Source: Herbinix sp. (GTDB lineage Bacteria; Bacillota; Clostridia; Lachnospirales; Lachnospiraceae). Taken from it: DNA of 59,730 nt. The notes beneath the pieces were generated by a model, which worked only from the letters and a program-made list of their open reading frames with translations, was not told the origin of the DNA and ran no database searches. The stretch lies in contig JAQUYQ010000003.1 of assembly GCA_028691795.1 (NCBI GenBank), positions 1 to 59,730 on the forward strand, read 5' to 3'. The translations under genes and the position numbers were made by a program. Shown piece after piece: positions 16,442-24,696 of the stretch (its first letter is position 1; each line of letters starts with the position of its first letter).

Positions 16442-17734
16442 ATGCTAATTCATGTTGTTCAGCCAGGGGATACCATACAATCAATTGCTGATTATTATGG
16501 TATATCCGTAACAAGGTTAATTCAAGAGAATGGATTAGAAAATCCAGATAACTTAGTGATTGGACAATCAATCGTGATATCATATCCGGAACTCGTTTAT
16601 ACAGTAAAAGAAGGGGATTCATTAATAGATATAGCCAACTCTTTTAACGTTACGGTAATACAATTATTAATCAATAACCCGTTTCTCTCTGAAAGAGATT
16701 ATATATATCCGGGCGAGACCATTGTTATTAAATATAAAACAAAAAGAAAAATTATTACCCATGGTAATACAGTTCCATATATAAATAAGGATACTCTCCG
16801 AAAGACGTTACCTTATTTAACCTATCTATCCGTATTAAATTATACCGCAACAACGGAAGGAGATATCATTTCTTATTATGATGATACCGAAATTATTCAA
16901 ATAGCAAAGGATTACGGTGTCATGCCGCTTATGTTATTAACAACATTAACAATTCAGGGAGAGGTGAATATTCGAATTGCATTTGATTTACTGCTAAATG
17001 AAAATTTTCAAAATAATCATGTAGAAAACTTACTTGCTATTTTGAGATCCAAAGGTTATTATGGTGTGAATATCTCTTTTGAATATATTAGCATCTCAAA
17101 TTTACAATTGTATGAGAATTATTTTACCAAAATAGCAAGCAGATTAAGCGAAGAAGGATATCTGGTATTCGTAACGATAAACCCTAACACAATTAATAGT
17201 AGCAATGAAATAAGATTTGAACAAGTTGATTATTCACAATTGAATCAATTAGCTCACAATATTATTTTTATGGATTATCAATGGGCAACTAATATTAATC
17301 CACCTTCACCGATCAGTTCCATCTATAATATTGATGCATTTTTAAATTATGTTAGAGGATACATACCCTCTGACAAAATAATTATTGGCTTAGCAACCAT
17401 AGGTTACGATTGGGAACTTCCATATTACGCAGGCCTTTCCAGTGTTAATTCTTTAAGCCTTAATAGAGCTATTGATTTAGCACGTAGTGTAGGAGCAACG
17501 ATACAATTTGATGACCTATCCCAGACACCCTATTATACGTATAAAGTAGATCGTTACGGTAATCAGATTGAACATATTGTCTGGTTCATAGATGCAAGAA
17601 GTATAAACTCATTATTAAGTTTGGTAGATGCATTTGATTTACTTGGGACTGGTATTTGGAGTATTACACTCTATAATACTCAATTATGGTTAGTCATATA
17701 TTCACAATACGAAATAGAAAAAGTCCCTTTATAA
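16442..17734 (+). CDS. LysM-LysM-GH18 protein, SleL/YaaH-like
   Basis: 430 residues. Two LysM peptidoglycan-binding modules (about 3-46 and 51-95) are followed by a GH18-type barrel. This is the layout of spore-cortex-lytic N-acetylglucosaminidases SleL/YaaH. In the catalytic strand the sequence is GVNISFEY: the glutamate is kept but the aspartates of the DxxDxDxE motif are replaced by N and S. Catalysis is therefore questionable and a binding role is possible. There is no signal peptide, as in spore-associated members. The start is ATG at 16442, with GAGGTTTTAT directly upstream, rather than TTG at 16430. A strong terminator follows. Confidence 0.85.
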   Translation: MLIHVVQPGDTIQSIADYYGISVTRLIQENGLENPDNLVIGQSIVISYPELVYTVKEGDSLIDIANSFNVTVIQLLINNPFLSERDYIYPGETIVIKYKTKRKIITHGNTVPYINKDTLRKTLPYLTYLSVLNYTATTEGDIISYYDDTEIIQIAKDYGVMPLMLLTTLTIQGEVNIRIAFDLLLNENFQNNHVENLLAILRSKGYYGVNISFEYISISNLQLYENYFTKIASRLSEEGYLVFVTINPNTINSSNEIRFEQVDYSQLNQLAHNIIFMDYQWATNINPPSPISSIYNIDAFLNYVRGYIPSDKIIIGLATIGYDWELPYYAGLSSVNSLSLNRAIDLARSVGATIQFDDLSQTPYYTYKVDRYGNQIEHIVWFIDARSINSLLSLVDAFDLLGTGIWSITLYNTQLWLVIYSQYEIEKVPL

Positions 17735-17746
17735 TAAACGCAATAC

Positions 17747-17793
17747 AAAAACAGTTTTTGACGGATGTAACCAGATAGTCAAAAACTGTTTTT
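17747..17793 (+). terminator. Rho-independent terminator after the LysM/GH18 gene
   Basis: A 16-bp perfect stem (AAAAACAGTTTTTGAC with its complement, 17747-17762 and 17778-17793) ends in a T-run. It may serve both strands. Confidence 0.9.
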
Positions 17794-17812
17794 CAGTATC
17801 CACTCCTTTTCT

Positions 17813-18538
17813 TTACTTTACGATGAGATCCCTTCTGCTTTTATCTGTGTTCATATAGATAGCGATAATCACTAGTAATCCAAATACATTTTGTTGCCAA
17901 AATCCATCTACGGCAATTACATTCATCCCATTCTGGATTACTGTGATTAGAGCTACTCCCAATATTGTTAAAAGAACGTTTCCTTTTCCACCGGTCAGTA
18001 ATACACCACCTAAAACCGCTGAAGCAATTGCCATAAGAGTATATTGCCCTCCTACCGTGGGAATTCCGCTTTTTAATTTTACTGCAAAGAATATTCCACC
18101 TAGGGAAGCACTTAACCTAGATAATACAAATGCAAAGAGTTTCGCCTTTGAAACATTGAGTCCGATCAGCCTTGCCGCTTTTTCGTTCGATCCAAGTGCT
18201 AGCATTGTTCGGCCCAACACCATTTTTCTTTGAAACTGATAATAAACCACCATAAGGGCCACGGCTCCTATACATATTAAAGGCAAAAATCCAATACTTA
18301 CTTTTGCCCAATTGATATAAGGCCAAACTTTTGGAACCATGGTCATTGGCATCCCACCTGATATTAAATAAGCAGCACTTTGCCAGATACTCTGTGTACT
18401 TAATGCAACGGTATCTTCTTCCTTCTCACCGCACATATGTATTACCTCAAAACCAAGGTTTTTATAAAATTCTATGGAGTTACTTAACTCTTTCGTAGGA
18501 ATACCAATATGTGCCATTCCATTTACTAAATCTCGCAT
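17813..18538 (-). pseudogene. Chimeric ORF: VOC N-terminus fused to the tail of an RbsC-type permease
   Basis: The frame opens at ATG 18538 (GGAGG, 6 nt spacing) with about 46 residues of a glyoxalase/VOC fold (MAHIGIPTKELSNSIEFYKN). Near 18400 it passes into STQSIWQSAAYL, and the remaining 195 or so residues are the C-terminal part of a ribose-type ABC permease. That part includes GSNEKAARLIGLNVSKAK and IQNGMNVI, with about five membrane helices. Neither half is complete: a VOC protein needs about 120 residues and the permease about 320. The natural reading is an in-frame deletion that joined two genes of one sugar operon. The ATP-binding and solute-binding subunits are missing. Confidence 0.8.
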
Positions 18539-18551
18539 GCTTTCCCTCCAT

Positions 18552-18674
18552 CTATAGATATTCAAAAGGTTGAATGATTTCGCCGATCTCCCTCATCTGC
18601 TCATCATTTATGTCCCACTCGGTAGCCTGTGTATTTTTTTCTAGCTGCTCAATGGTAGATGCACCGCCGATAAT
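18552..18674 (-). pseudogene. C-terminal remnant of an aldo/keto reductase
   Basis: An open stretch of 40 codons reads IIGGASTIEQLEKNTQATEW, then NDEQMREIGEIIQPFEYL and a stop. This is the conserved end of aldo/keto reductases (NADPH site IGGAS...QLEKN). The sequence before it is stopped at once by TAA. The VOC start codon follows 13 bp later, so the two were once a coupled pair. Confidence 0.8.
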
Positions 18675-18772
18675 TTAGATCTATTCTTTATCTTTGATTT
18701 ATTTCATCACGTTCCTTTCTGACAATCTATATAACTACAGGCGGTACCTTCCTGCAACTATTTCATCCACAA

Positions 18773-18786
18773 TGGGACCGTTCCCA
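18773..18786. promoter_or_regulatory. LacI-family operator upstream of the collapsed sugar operon
   Basis: TGGGACCGTTCCCA is a near-perfect dyad with the central CG typical of LacI-family sites, and it also fits a cre-like pattern. It lies in front of the aldo/keto reductase remnant. An almost identical site is found before the LacI gene itself. Confidence 0.6.
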
Positions 18787-18826
18787 TATAGATTAAAAAA
18801 TATAAGCTTCTTATATCTTAACATTT

Positions 18827-18866
18827 ACGACTGTTTAGTTGTAATATGATAATTCTAAACAGTCGT
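18827..18866. terminator. Hairpin downstream of the LacI-family gene
   Basis: Twelve-base arms ACGACTGTTTAG and CTAAACAGTCGT (18827-18838, 18855-18866) lie 19 bp past the LacI stop. The T-rich tail is better on the plus strand. Confidence 0.55.
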
Positions 18867-18885
18867 TTTATATTTTGTTAAGAGT

Positions 18886-19914
18886 TTATATAGCCTTATT
18901 AACCTTTTTTTCAGAGCCTTTCAGCACTAAGCGATATGGCATAACACTAATCGTTCTCTCTTTTGTTGGATTTTCTATCCGGTCAAGCAATAAATTCATA
19001 GCTTTTCTTCCCATTTCAACAGCATCTCTTGTAACACAGCTAAAATTATAATCAATAATATCCAATACTTCAACATGGTCTATTCCAATTGCTGCAATGT
19101 CTCTACCAAGTTTTATCTTGTTTTCTCTTGCAGCCTTAATGAAACCAAGACTTGTAAGATTGTTACAGGTAAAAATAGCATCCGGAATATCACCACTTTC
19201 AAACATCTGTTTACTCAGCTTATAAGCTGTATTGGTTTGAAAATCTCCATGATAGATATGCTTATCATAAACCGGAATGTGATAGTCTTCCATCGCCTGG
19301 CAATATCCTTTAAAACGGTCCCGCGCAATTTTCAAGTTTAAATCTCCGGTAATAATTCCTATCGTTTGATGCCCTTCCTTAATTAGTACCTCGGTGGCAC
19401 AATATGCACTTTGAAAATTCTCATAAAAGACTCCATCCCATTTTGAATTTTCCATATCTCGATCCACAAATACTACAGGAGCATTCAGCTTATTCAACAG
19501 TTCACGGAGCTTTTTTACAACATTAGGTTCCGAATAATCAATGGCAGGCGTAAGTATCATTCCTCGAACTCTCTGACCTGCTAACATTTTCAATGCCTTT
19601 TCTTCTTTTAATGCATTATTATCTGTATTACAATAGATTAAAGTCAGATCATTACGGTCTACGATTTCAGTAATTCCGCTAAGCACCTCACTGAAAAAAC
19701 TATTTCCTATTTCGGGAACGATAACTCCAATGGTACGGGTTTCTCTTTTCGAAAGATTTCTAGCTGATGCTGAGGGCTGATATCCATATTCTTTCATGAC
19801 ATCTTCGATTTTGCGTTTTGTATCTTCATTTACATAACCACTATCTGTTAATACCCTTGATACTGTAGATTTCGATACCCCAGCGATTCGTGCTATATCT
19901 TTGATTGTGATCAT
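18886..19914 (-). CDS. LacI/GalR-family transcriptional regulator
   Basis: 342 residues. The N-terminal HTH reads TIKDIARIAGVSKSTVSRVL, followed by the hinge helix region (SASARNLSKRETRTIGVIVP) and a periplasmic-binding-protein-like sensor domain. Both are of normal length. The sugar is unknown. Its regulated operon appears to have been the aldo/keto reductase-VOC-RbsC unit immediately downstream, now reduced to fragments. The protein may therefore act on another locus or be a relic. Two matching operators (18773-18786 and 19932-19945) suggest autoregulation. The start has AAAGGAG upstream. Confidence 0.92.
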   Translation of the reverse strand: MITIKDIARIAGVSKSTVSRVLTDSGYVNEDTKRKIEDVMKEYGYQPSASARNLSKRETRTIGVIVPEIGNSFFSEVLSGITEIVDRNDLTLIYCNTDNNALKEEKALKMLAGQRVRGMILTPAIDYSEPNVVKKLRELLNKLNAPVVFVDRDMENSKWDGVFYENFQSAYCATEVLIKEGHQTIGIITGDLNLKIARDRFKGYCQAMEDYHIPVYDKHIYHGDFQTNTAYKLSKQMFESGDIPDAIFTCNNLTSLGFIKAARENKIKLGRDIAAIGIDHVEVLDIIDYNFSCVTRDAVEMGRKAMNLLLDRIENPTKERTISVMPYRLVLKGSEKKVNKAI

Positions 19915-19931
19915 ACTTCGTTTCTCCTTTG

Positions 19932-19945
19932 TGGGAGCGTTCCCT
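19932..19945. promoter_or_regulatory. LacI-family operator upstream of its own gene
   Basis: TGGGAGCGTTCCCT, 18 bp before the LacI start codon. On the minus strand its core GGGAACGCTCCC differs by one base from GGGAACGGTCCC at 18773-18786, which supports autorepression. Confidence 0.6.
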
Positions 19946-20102
19946 CGTCATATTTGCATAATAACATACATTATTTAGCATGTCAAGTGAACAATATGCA
20001 ATAAAATATTATTCTAAAAAGTCTTGCTACCCTCTGAAATGCTTTCCTGAAATGAGTTCACTTAATCAAATAGCGATTATTCTATCCTGATTAGTTAAAT
20101 AA

Positions 20103-20142
20103 ACGCCCCGCAGGTTCATTATTTATAATGAACGCGGGTCTT
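20103..20142 (-). terminator. Terminator whose stem contains the nitroreductase stop codon
   Basis: CCCGC...GTTCATTAT pairs with ATAATGAAC...GCGGG around a two-base loop. The last sense codons and TAA of the nitroreductase form one arm. The tail is GCGTTTATTT. Confidence 0.7.
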
Positions 20143-20610
20143 ATCGTATCGATCCTGCTGATTATCTTCATTTATCGGATATCCGACTGGGATAATTGCA
20201 AATGCATGAAGATGATCCGGAATTCCCAATATATCCTTTACTGACTGCATTCTGTCAACCAGTGGTGCAATACCTATCCATACCGCTCCCAATCCTAGTT
20301 CAACTGCCTCAAGTAGTATATTTTCTGTACATGCGCTCAAATCAATTTCTGCATATTCCGGCATTTCGATATCTTTTCTATAACAATTTACAATTGCCAC
20401 TGGTGCTCCTTTTACACATTTTGCATAAGGACTACAGTTAGACAGTTTATCTATGATATCCTTATCCTTTACAATATAAAATTCCCATGGCTGCTGGTTA
20501 GCAGCAGATGGTGCAGACATAGCGGCTTTCAATAATAATTCAATTTTTTCATTTTCGATTTCCTTATTCTCATACTTTCTGACGCTTGTTCTTTGAAATA
20601 TAGCATTCAT
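20119..20610 (-). CDS. Nitroreductase-family FMN protein
   Basis: A short nitroreductase (163 residues) with the FMN-binding TSVRKYENKEI at the N-terminus, SAPSAANQQPWEFYIV at about 33-48 and GLGAVWIGIAP near 105-116. Members reduce nitro compounds, quinones or flavins with NAD(P)H, and the exact substrate is not predictable. The length fits the compact subfamily. The start has GGAGGG about 8 nt upstream. It is a single-gene unit with a terminator that overlaps its stop codon. Confidence 0.88.
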   Translation of the reverse strand: MNAIFQRTSVRKYENKEIENEKIELLLKAAMSAPSAANQQPWEFYIVKDKDIIDKLSNCSPYAKCVKGAPVAIVNCYRKDIEMPEYAEIDLSACTENILLEAVELGLGAVWIGIAPLVDRMQSVKDILGIPDHLHAFAIIPVGYPINEDNQQDRYDKTRVHYK

Positions 20611-20679
20611 TGTTATATCCCTCCATTAACTTTTAACCTTTTCATAATAGATTTTACTAACGATAAGAAATCTTAGAAG

Positions 20680-21063
20680 TCATTTATTTATTATTTGCAT
20701 AAATACTATAATGATAACTATCCATAGTAAAATAATAGGGACCGCATAGTACCATCTCTTGGGTTTCCCCTCTCTCCATAGTCCATCGGCATCCCTTCGG
20801 CATTCTTCAAATACACTGTCTGGTATTAACTTTATTGTTAATGCAACCAATGCGGGTAGTAGAATAATATCATCCAAATATCCAAGTACCGGTATAAAGT
20901 CAGGAATTAAATCAATCGGAGATAGAGCATATACTATGGTCATTGTGGCTATTGCTTTCGCGTACCATGGAGTAGATTTGATTTTCAAAGCTAAAAAAAC
21001 TGCCGGTATATCTAATTTTAACTTTTTTGCCCTTTGCTTCAAATTATCTTTTATGGCCTTCAC
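20680..21063 (-). CDS. YkvA-like DUF1232 membrane protein
   Basis: 127 residues. The DUF1232 core YALSPIDLIPDFIPVLGYLD is at about 45-64, flanked by hydrophobic helices, and a final helix occupies 103-124. The function of the family is unknown. Translation begins at GTG (21063-21061), immediately after the aroE TAA, so it depends on coupling with aroE. It probably belongs to that transcript, although no functional link to shikimate synthesis is known. Confidence 0.85.
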   Translation of the reverse strand: MKAIKDNLKQRAKKLKLDIPAVFLALKIKSTPWYAKAIATMTIVYALSPIDLIPDFIPVLGYLDDIILLPALVALTIKLIPDSVFEECRRDADGLWREGKPKRWYYAVPIILLWIVIIIVFMQIINK

Positions 21064-21930
21064 TTATTTAATCCCAAACTCCTGTCGTAAGGCATTCTTC
21101 ATCACTTCTACCGGTGCTTCCATACCAGTCCATATCTTAAAACCAATCGCCCCTTGATTTACAAGCATTCCAAGTCCGTCCAATGTCTTAGCTCCTCGCT
21201 TTTTTGCTTCCTCAAGGAACAGGGTGCTAGGCGGGTTTGGAATAACATCACAGACGGTCATTCCGGGTTTTATTGTGTCATAATCAATATCTGCCTTACT
21301 GCTTACGTTTGGATATAAACCAATTGAAGTAGCATTCACAAGTACGTCTGTTCCTTCAGGAATAGAAAATGTTTCATGCCAGCTCGCGTATTTCGCGGTG
21401 CAGTCCGTATTTGAGTTCAGTAGCGCAACAAGCTCCTGGCCTCTTTTTTCATCTCTGTTTACTATAGTGATGTGTTCTGCACCAGCTAATGCAAGTTCAA
21501 CCGTTATTGCTCTTGCTGCACCTCCAGCGCCTAAAACTACAACCTTTTTATGCTTAGGTTCAACATTCGCTTCATTCCTTAATGACATTAGAAAACCTTT
21601 TCCGTCTGTATTCTCACCATAAAGACTACCATTTTTTACATATATTGTATTCACTGCTCCCATAAGCTTGGCATCATCTGCTATTACATCAAGGTATTTC
21701 AGTACTTCGACCTTATGCGGTATTGTCAGGTTAATACCTTTAAAGTTACATGCAAGAATACCTTTTATCGCGGTTTCAAGATCCTGGGGTCTGACTTCGA
21801 TAGTAAGATATCGAAAGTTCAGGTTTAGTGCTTTAAATGCTGCCTCCTGCATAACGATCGTTGGATTTTCTGCTACAGGGCATCCAAAAACTCCTACAAG
21901 CTCCGATTTGTAATTTCTTTCAGACATCAT
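21064..21930 (-). CDS. aroE: Shikimate dehydrogenase
   Basis: A 288-residue NADPH-dependent enzyme that reduces 3-dehydroshikimate to shikimate in aromatic amino-acid synthesis. The substrate lysine and loop are in NLTIPHK (about 63-69), with NTDGKGF at about 108 and the nucleotide site VVLGAGGAARA near 130. NPPSTLFLEEAKKRGA and LVNQGAIGFKIWTG match the C-terminal region. It could instead be a quinate/shikimate dehydrogenase paralogue. Two adjacent ATG codons (21930, 21927) follow GGAGAG; the second has the better spacing. No other aro gene is nearby. Confidence 0.92.
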   Translation of the reverse strand: MMSERNYKSELVGVFGCPVAENPTIVMQEAAFKALNLNFRYLTIEVRPQDLETAIKGILACNFKGINLTIPHKVEVLKYLDVIADDAKLMGAVNTIYVKNGSLYGENTDGKGFLMSLRNEANVEPKHKKVVVLGAGGAARAITVELALAGAEHITIVNRDEKRGQELVALLNSNTDCTAKYASWHETFSIPEGTDVLVNATSIGLYPNVSSKADIDYDTIKPGMTVCDVIPNPPSTLFLEEAKKRGAKTLDGLGMLVNQGAIGFKIWTGMEAPVEVMKNALRQEFGIK

Positions 21931-21975
21931 TAACTCTCCTTTACTGCTTTTCTTATTAAAACATCCTGTTTTTCA

Positions 21976-22026
21976 ATTAAATCTGTTTTTCTATTAAATC
22001 TGTTGTTATATTAAATCTGTTTTTAT
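21976..22026. repeat. Three tandem 17-bp repeats between chrA and aroE
   Basis: ATTAAATCTGTTTTTCT-like units at 21976, 21993 and 22010 differ at one to three bases each. They lie upstream of aroE and downstream of the chromate transporter gene, in otherwise featureless DNA. Confidence 0.7.
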
Positions 22027-22169
22027 ATAAAAATCTTAAAACTAAATTTTTTTCACTTAACTTCGCGTATGTTTCATTTTCATTGTTGTTAGATAGTAAT
22101 AACCATGCTTTCTCAGAGTTTATTATATAACTTTAATTGGTAAATATCAAGGATGGGAGATCTTGGGTA

Positions 22170-23363
22170 TTATTTAATAACAAAGCCTGCAATTAATATA
22201 ATCAGCACGATGAATGGAGCCGGAATTTTTTTTGTAAATAATAATATCACAGTGAATAGTACGACAATAATATTATATAGTGCTAACTCACTCTTTTGCA
22301 TCAATAGGATGGCGGCTACCGCAATTAATCCACCGGCTACCGCATTAAACCCTTTCAAGGATATTTTTATTCCCTTAATCTTCTTCAAGTTTTCCCATAT
22401 TGGATAAATAAAATAGATCAAGAATAAACCTGGCAAGAATATTCCTATTCCACCGGCTACCGCTCCTAATACTTGAAATAAAGCAGAACTACCACGTGCT
22501 GCCATACCTCCGGCATAAGCGCTAAAGCTAAACATTGGCCCTGGAAGCCCTTGTACTAATCCATAACCAATTAAAAATTCCTGATCGGTCATATATCTAT
22601 AAATTTCTACGAGTTCACTATACATAACCGGTACCACCACCTGCCCACCACCAAAAACCAAGTAACCATAGCGGTAGAAGCTGTCAAATAAATGTATAAT
22701 ACGGTTATCCCATATCATTGATAGAATGATACTTCCTATTGCAAAAATTCCAAATGCGATAATATATTTCCATGGTGGATTTAATTTTACACGATTCCAA
22801 ATGTTCTTCTCATTCGATGTGATGATACACACAACTCCACCTATGATTAAAACAAGAGGATAGATCCATGGGTCTCGTATAAAATAAGTAGTAACTGCTC
22901 CCATTAGAAATAAAAACATTGAGATTTTATCTGTTACTACTTTACGTCCAATACGATATGCTGCTACGATAATAAATCCAACTGCCATAGGTCCGATAAA
23001 ACGCAGTCCCTCATTAGAAATATTCATATGGTTTAAAAATTGATATAAAAAGGAAAGTAATGTCATCACGGTAAGCACCGGCAATGCCCATACTAACATA
23101 GTCAGAAATGCTAAAACCGGCCCCCCCATTTTGAAACCAATGGAAACAATGGTCTGAGTACTTGATGGTCCAGGTAAAACACTACATAACCCTATTAATT
23201 CAATTAACTCTTCTTCATTTAAGTATTTTTTCTTTATCACCATCTGATCGGTAAAAACACCGTAATGCGCTTCGGGTCCCCCATAAGAGCCTAGTGAGCA
23301 GATGAATACATCCTTTAAAAAGGTCGTCCATCTTACTTTTTCCATGCTTTTATCATCACTCAT
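22170..23363 (-). CDS. chrA: Chromate transporter, fused two-domain form
   Basis: A 397-residue CHR-family membrane protein with two homologous halves. The first has SLGSYGGPEAHYGVF and LIGLCSVLPGPSSTQ; the second has VFGGGQVVVPVMYSELV and GLVQGLPGPMFSFSAYAGG. Members expel chromate or similar oxyanions. The start is ATG at 23363, with AAGGA 9 nt upstream; the longer ORF from 23405 lacks a site. It is divergent from a PadR regulator, and the shared gap holds a perfect dyad, so PadR control is likely. Confidence 0.9.
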   Translation of the reverse strand: MSDDKSMEKVRWTTFLKDVFICSLGSYGGPEAHYGVFTDQMVIKKKYLNEEELIELIGLCSVLPGPSSTQTIVSIGFKMGGPVLAFLTMLVWALPVLTVMTLLSFLYQFLNHMNISNEGLRFIGPMAVGFIIVAAYRIGRKVVTDKISMFLFLMGAVTTYFIRDPWIYPLVLIIGGVVCIITSNEKNIWNRVKLNPPWKYIIAFGIFAIGSIILSMIWDNRIIHLFDSFYRYGYLVFGGGQVVVPVMYSELVEIYRYMTDQEFLIGYGLVQGLPGPMFSFSAYAGGMAARGSSALFQVLGAVAGGIGIFLPGLFLIYFIYPIWENLKKIKGIKISLKGFNAVAGGLIAVAAILLMQKSELALYNIIVVLFTVILLFTKKIPAPFIVLIILIAGFVIK

Positions 23364-23503
23364 ACTTGCATATCCTTTCTTTATTATCATCCACTCGTTT
23401 AACATCTTATTATACTTTTTTAACTTATCATCTCAAAATAAAATAAAATTTAAATAATATTTTAAAAAATATTGAACAAAGTAAATAATAGTGATATAGT
23501 TAT

Positions 23504-23522
23504 GATATCGCATATCGATATC
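23504..23522. promoter_or_regulatory. Dyad in the chrA/padR divergent promoter region
   Basis: GATATCG and CGATATC flank a 5-bp spacer, giving a perfect 19-bp palindrome. It lies 39 bp before the padR start and about 140 bp before chrA. It is the best candidate for the PadR operator. Confidence 0.5.
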
Positions 23523-23560
23523 GGATTACAATGCTTATTATACATGAGGAGTAAATTAGA

Positions 23561-23866
23561 ATGCAAGATAAAGTTTTAAGAAAGTTTTTCCTTGGGTTTA
23601 TTCAGATTCATATCTTACATCATGCGAAAAAGGAACCATTTTATGGTGCCTGGATGATAGAAGAACTTAGTGAACACGGCTATGATATGAGCCCCGGTAC
23701 CCTCTATCCATTACTTCATAATATGGAAACGGAGGGTCTCCTTGAAAAAAATAATAAAATAGTAGATGGAAAAATTCGAAAATACTATACAATAACAGAA
23801 CTTGGTAATACCGTACTTTTTGAGGCTCAAAAAAAGGCTTATGAATTATTCAAAGAAATTTCATAA
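23561..23866 (+). CDS. PadR-family transcriptional regulator
   Basis: A 101-residue winged-helix repressor. The PadR core is visible as FYGAWMIEELSEHGYDMSPG, TLYPLLHNMETEGLLE and GKIRKYYTITELG. It lacks the long C-terminal dimerisation domain, as in the short PadR_s2 type. GAGGAG stands 9 nt before ATG. Placed head to head with chrA, it probably represses the transporter in response to an unknown ligand or oxyanion stress. Confidence 0.9.
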   Translation: MQDKVLRKFFLGFIQIHILHHAKKEPFYGAWMIEELSEHGYDMSPGTLYPLLHNMETEGLLEKNNKIVDGKIRKYYTITELGNTVLFEAQKKAYELFKEIS

Positions 23867-23953
23867 TTCAAAGCCTGTGAAAACTGGCGGCAGAGCTATT
23901 CGGTCAAATTCAAATTATACAAAGAATCGAAACATCATCCTCCCAGATGATAA

Positions 23954-24457
23954 TTAATACTTCCGGAGTTCATCTGTACCATCATCTTGTGCTTTATCTA
24001 TTTTTCGAATTACAACATCATATTCATATGTATCATTTACTTTTACTCTTACTATGTCATTCACTTTATGGTGAAGCAAAGCTTTTCCGAGGGGTGAATC
24101 AATACTAATTTTACCCTTTAGGGAATTTGCCCTGACGGTAGTAACAATCTTATAGGTTTCTTCTTCCTCAAACTCCGGTATATTAATAGAAACCACATCA
24201 TTCAGACCGACTTCATCCTCTTCCGAAGTCTCTGATATAATATTTGCAGTTTTTATCATTCTTTCCAGGTAACGTATCCTACTCTCATTCTGATTTTTAT
24301 ATTGCTTTGCGGCCTTATACTCAAAGTTTTCGCTTAAATCACCATGCGCCCTTGCTTCTTGTACATCCTGTATTGCCTCTTTTCGAATTACAAGTTTTCG
24401 GTATTCAATCTCTTCTTCCATTCTTTTAACATCTTTTTCTGTTATTTTATCATACAT
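23954..24457 (-). CDS. greA: Transcript cleavage/elongation factor GreA
   Basis: A 167-residue GreA/GreB factor that reactivates backtracked RNA polymerase. The N-terminal coiled coil carries the acidic tip ARAHGDLSENFEYKAAK (about 35-51) with the catalytic D/E residues. The C-terminal FKBP-like domain contains SPLGKALLHHKVNDIVRV. It is slightly longer than usual (about 158) because of a C-terminal extension. It may be a second, accessory Gre copy, since greA often lies with lysS or tRNA genes and here it does not. The start has AAGGATTGGAG upstream. Confidence 0.9.
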   Translation of the reverse strand: MYDKITEKDVKRMEEEIEYRKLVIRKEAIQDVQEARAHGDLSENFEYKAAKQYKNQNESRIRYLERMIKTANIISETSEEDEVGLNDVVSINIPEFEEEETYKIVTTVRANSLKGKISIDSPLGKALLHHKVNDIVRVKVNDTYEYDVVIRKIDKAQDDGTDELRKY

Positions 24458-24644
24458 AATAAATCTCCAATCCTTAATAACTTTTTCGAAAGATGAATAA
24501 TAGAAAATTCACCACAGTTAATTCGTTATCCAAAGATTACCATTTTAATGAACAAATGTCAAACAGTACTCATTAAGTAAGTTCTTTGATCATCTGCACA
24601 AAACACAATGTTAAGATGAAACTTTAAGCTATTTTAAATGTCAT

Positions 24645-24693
24645 GAAGCAAAAAATCCTCCCAGAAAATGTAATGGTCCGAGTTTTTTGCTTC
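24645..24693 (-). terminator. Terminator after the amidase gene
   Basis: Arms GAAGCAAAAAA and TTTTTTGCTTC (24645-24655, 24683-24693) enclose a 27-bp loop, 4 bp past the amidase stop. Confidence 0.6.
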
Positions 24694-24696
24694 TAT

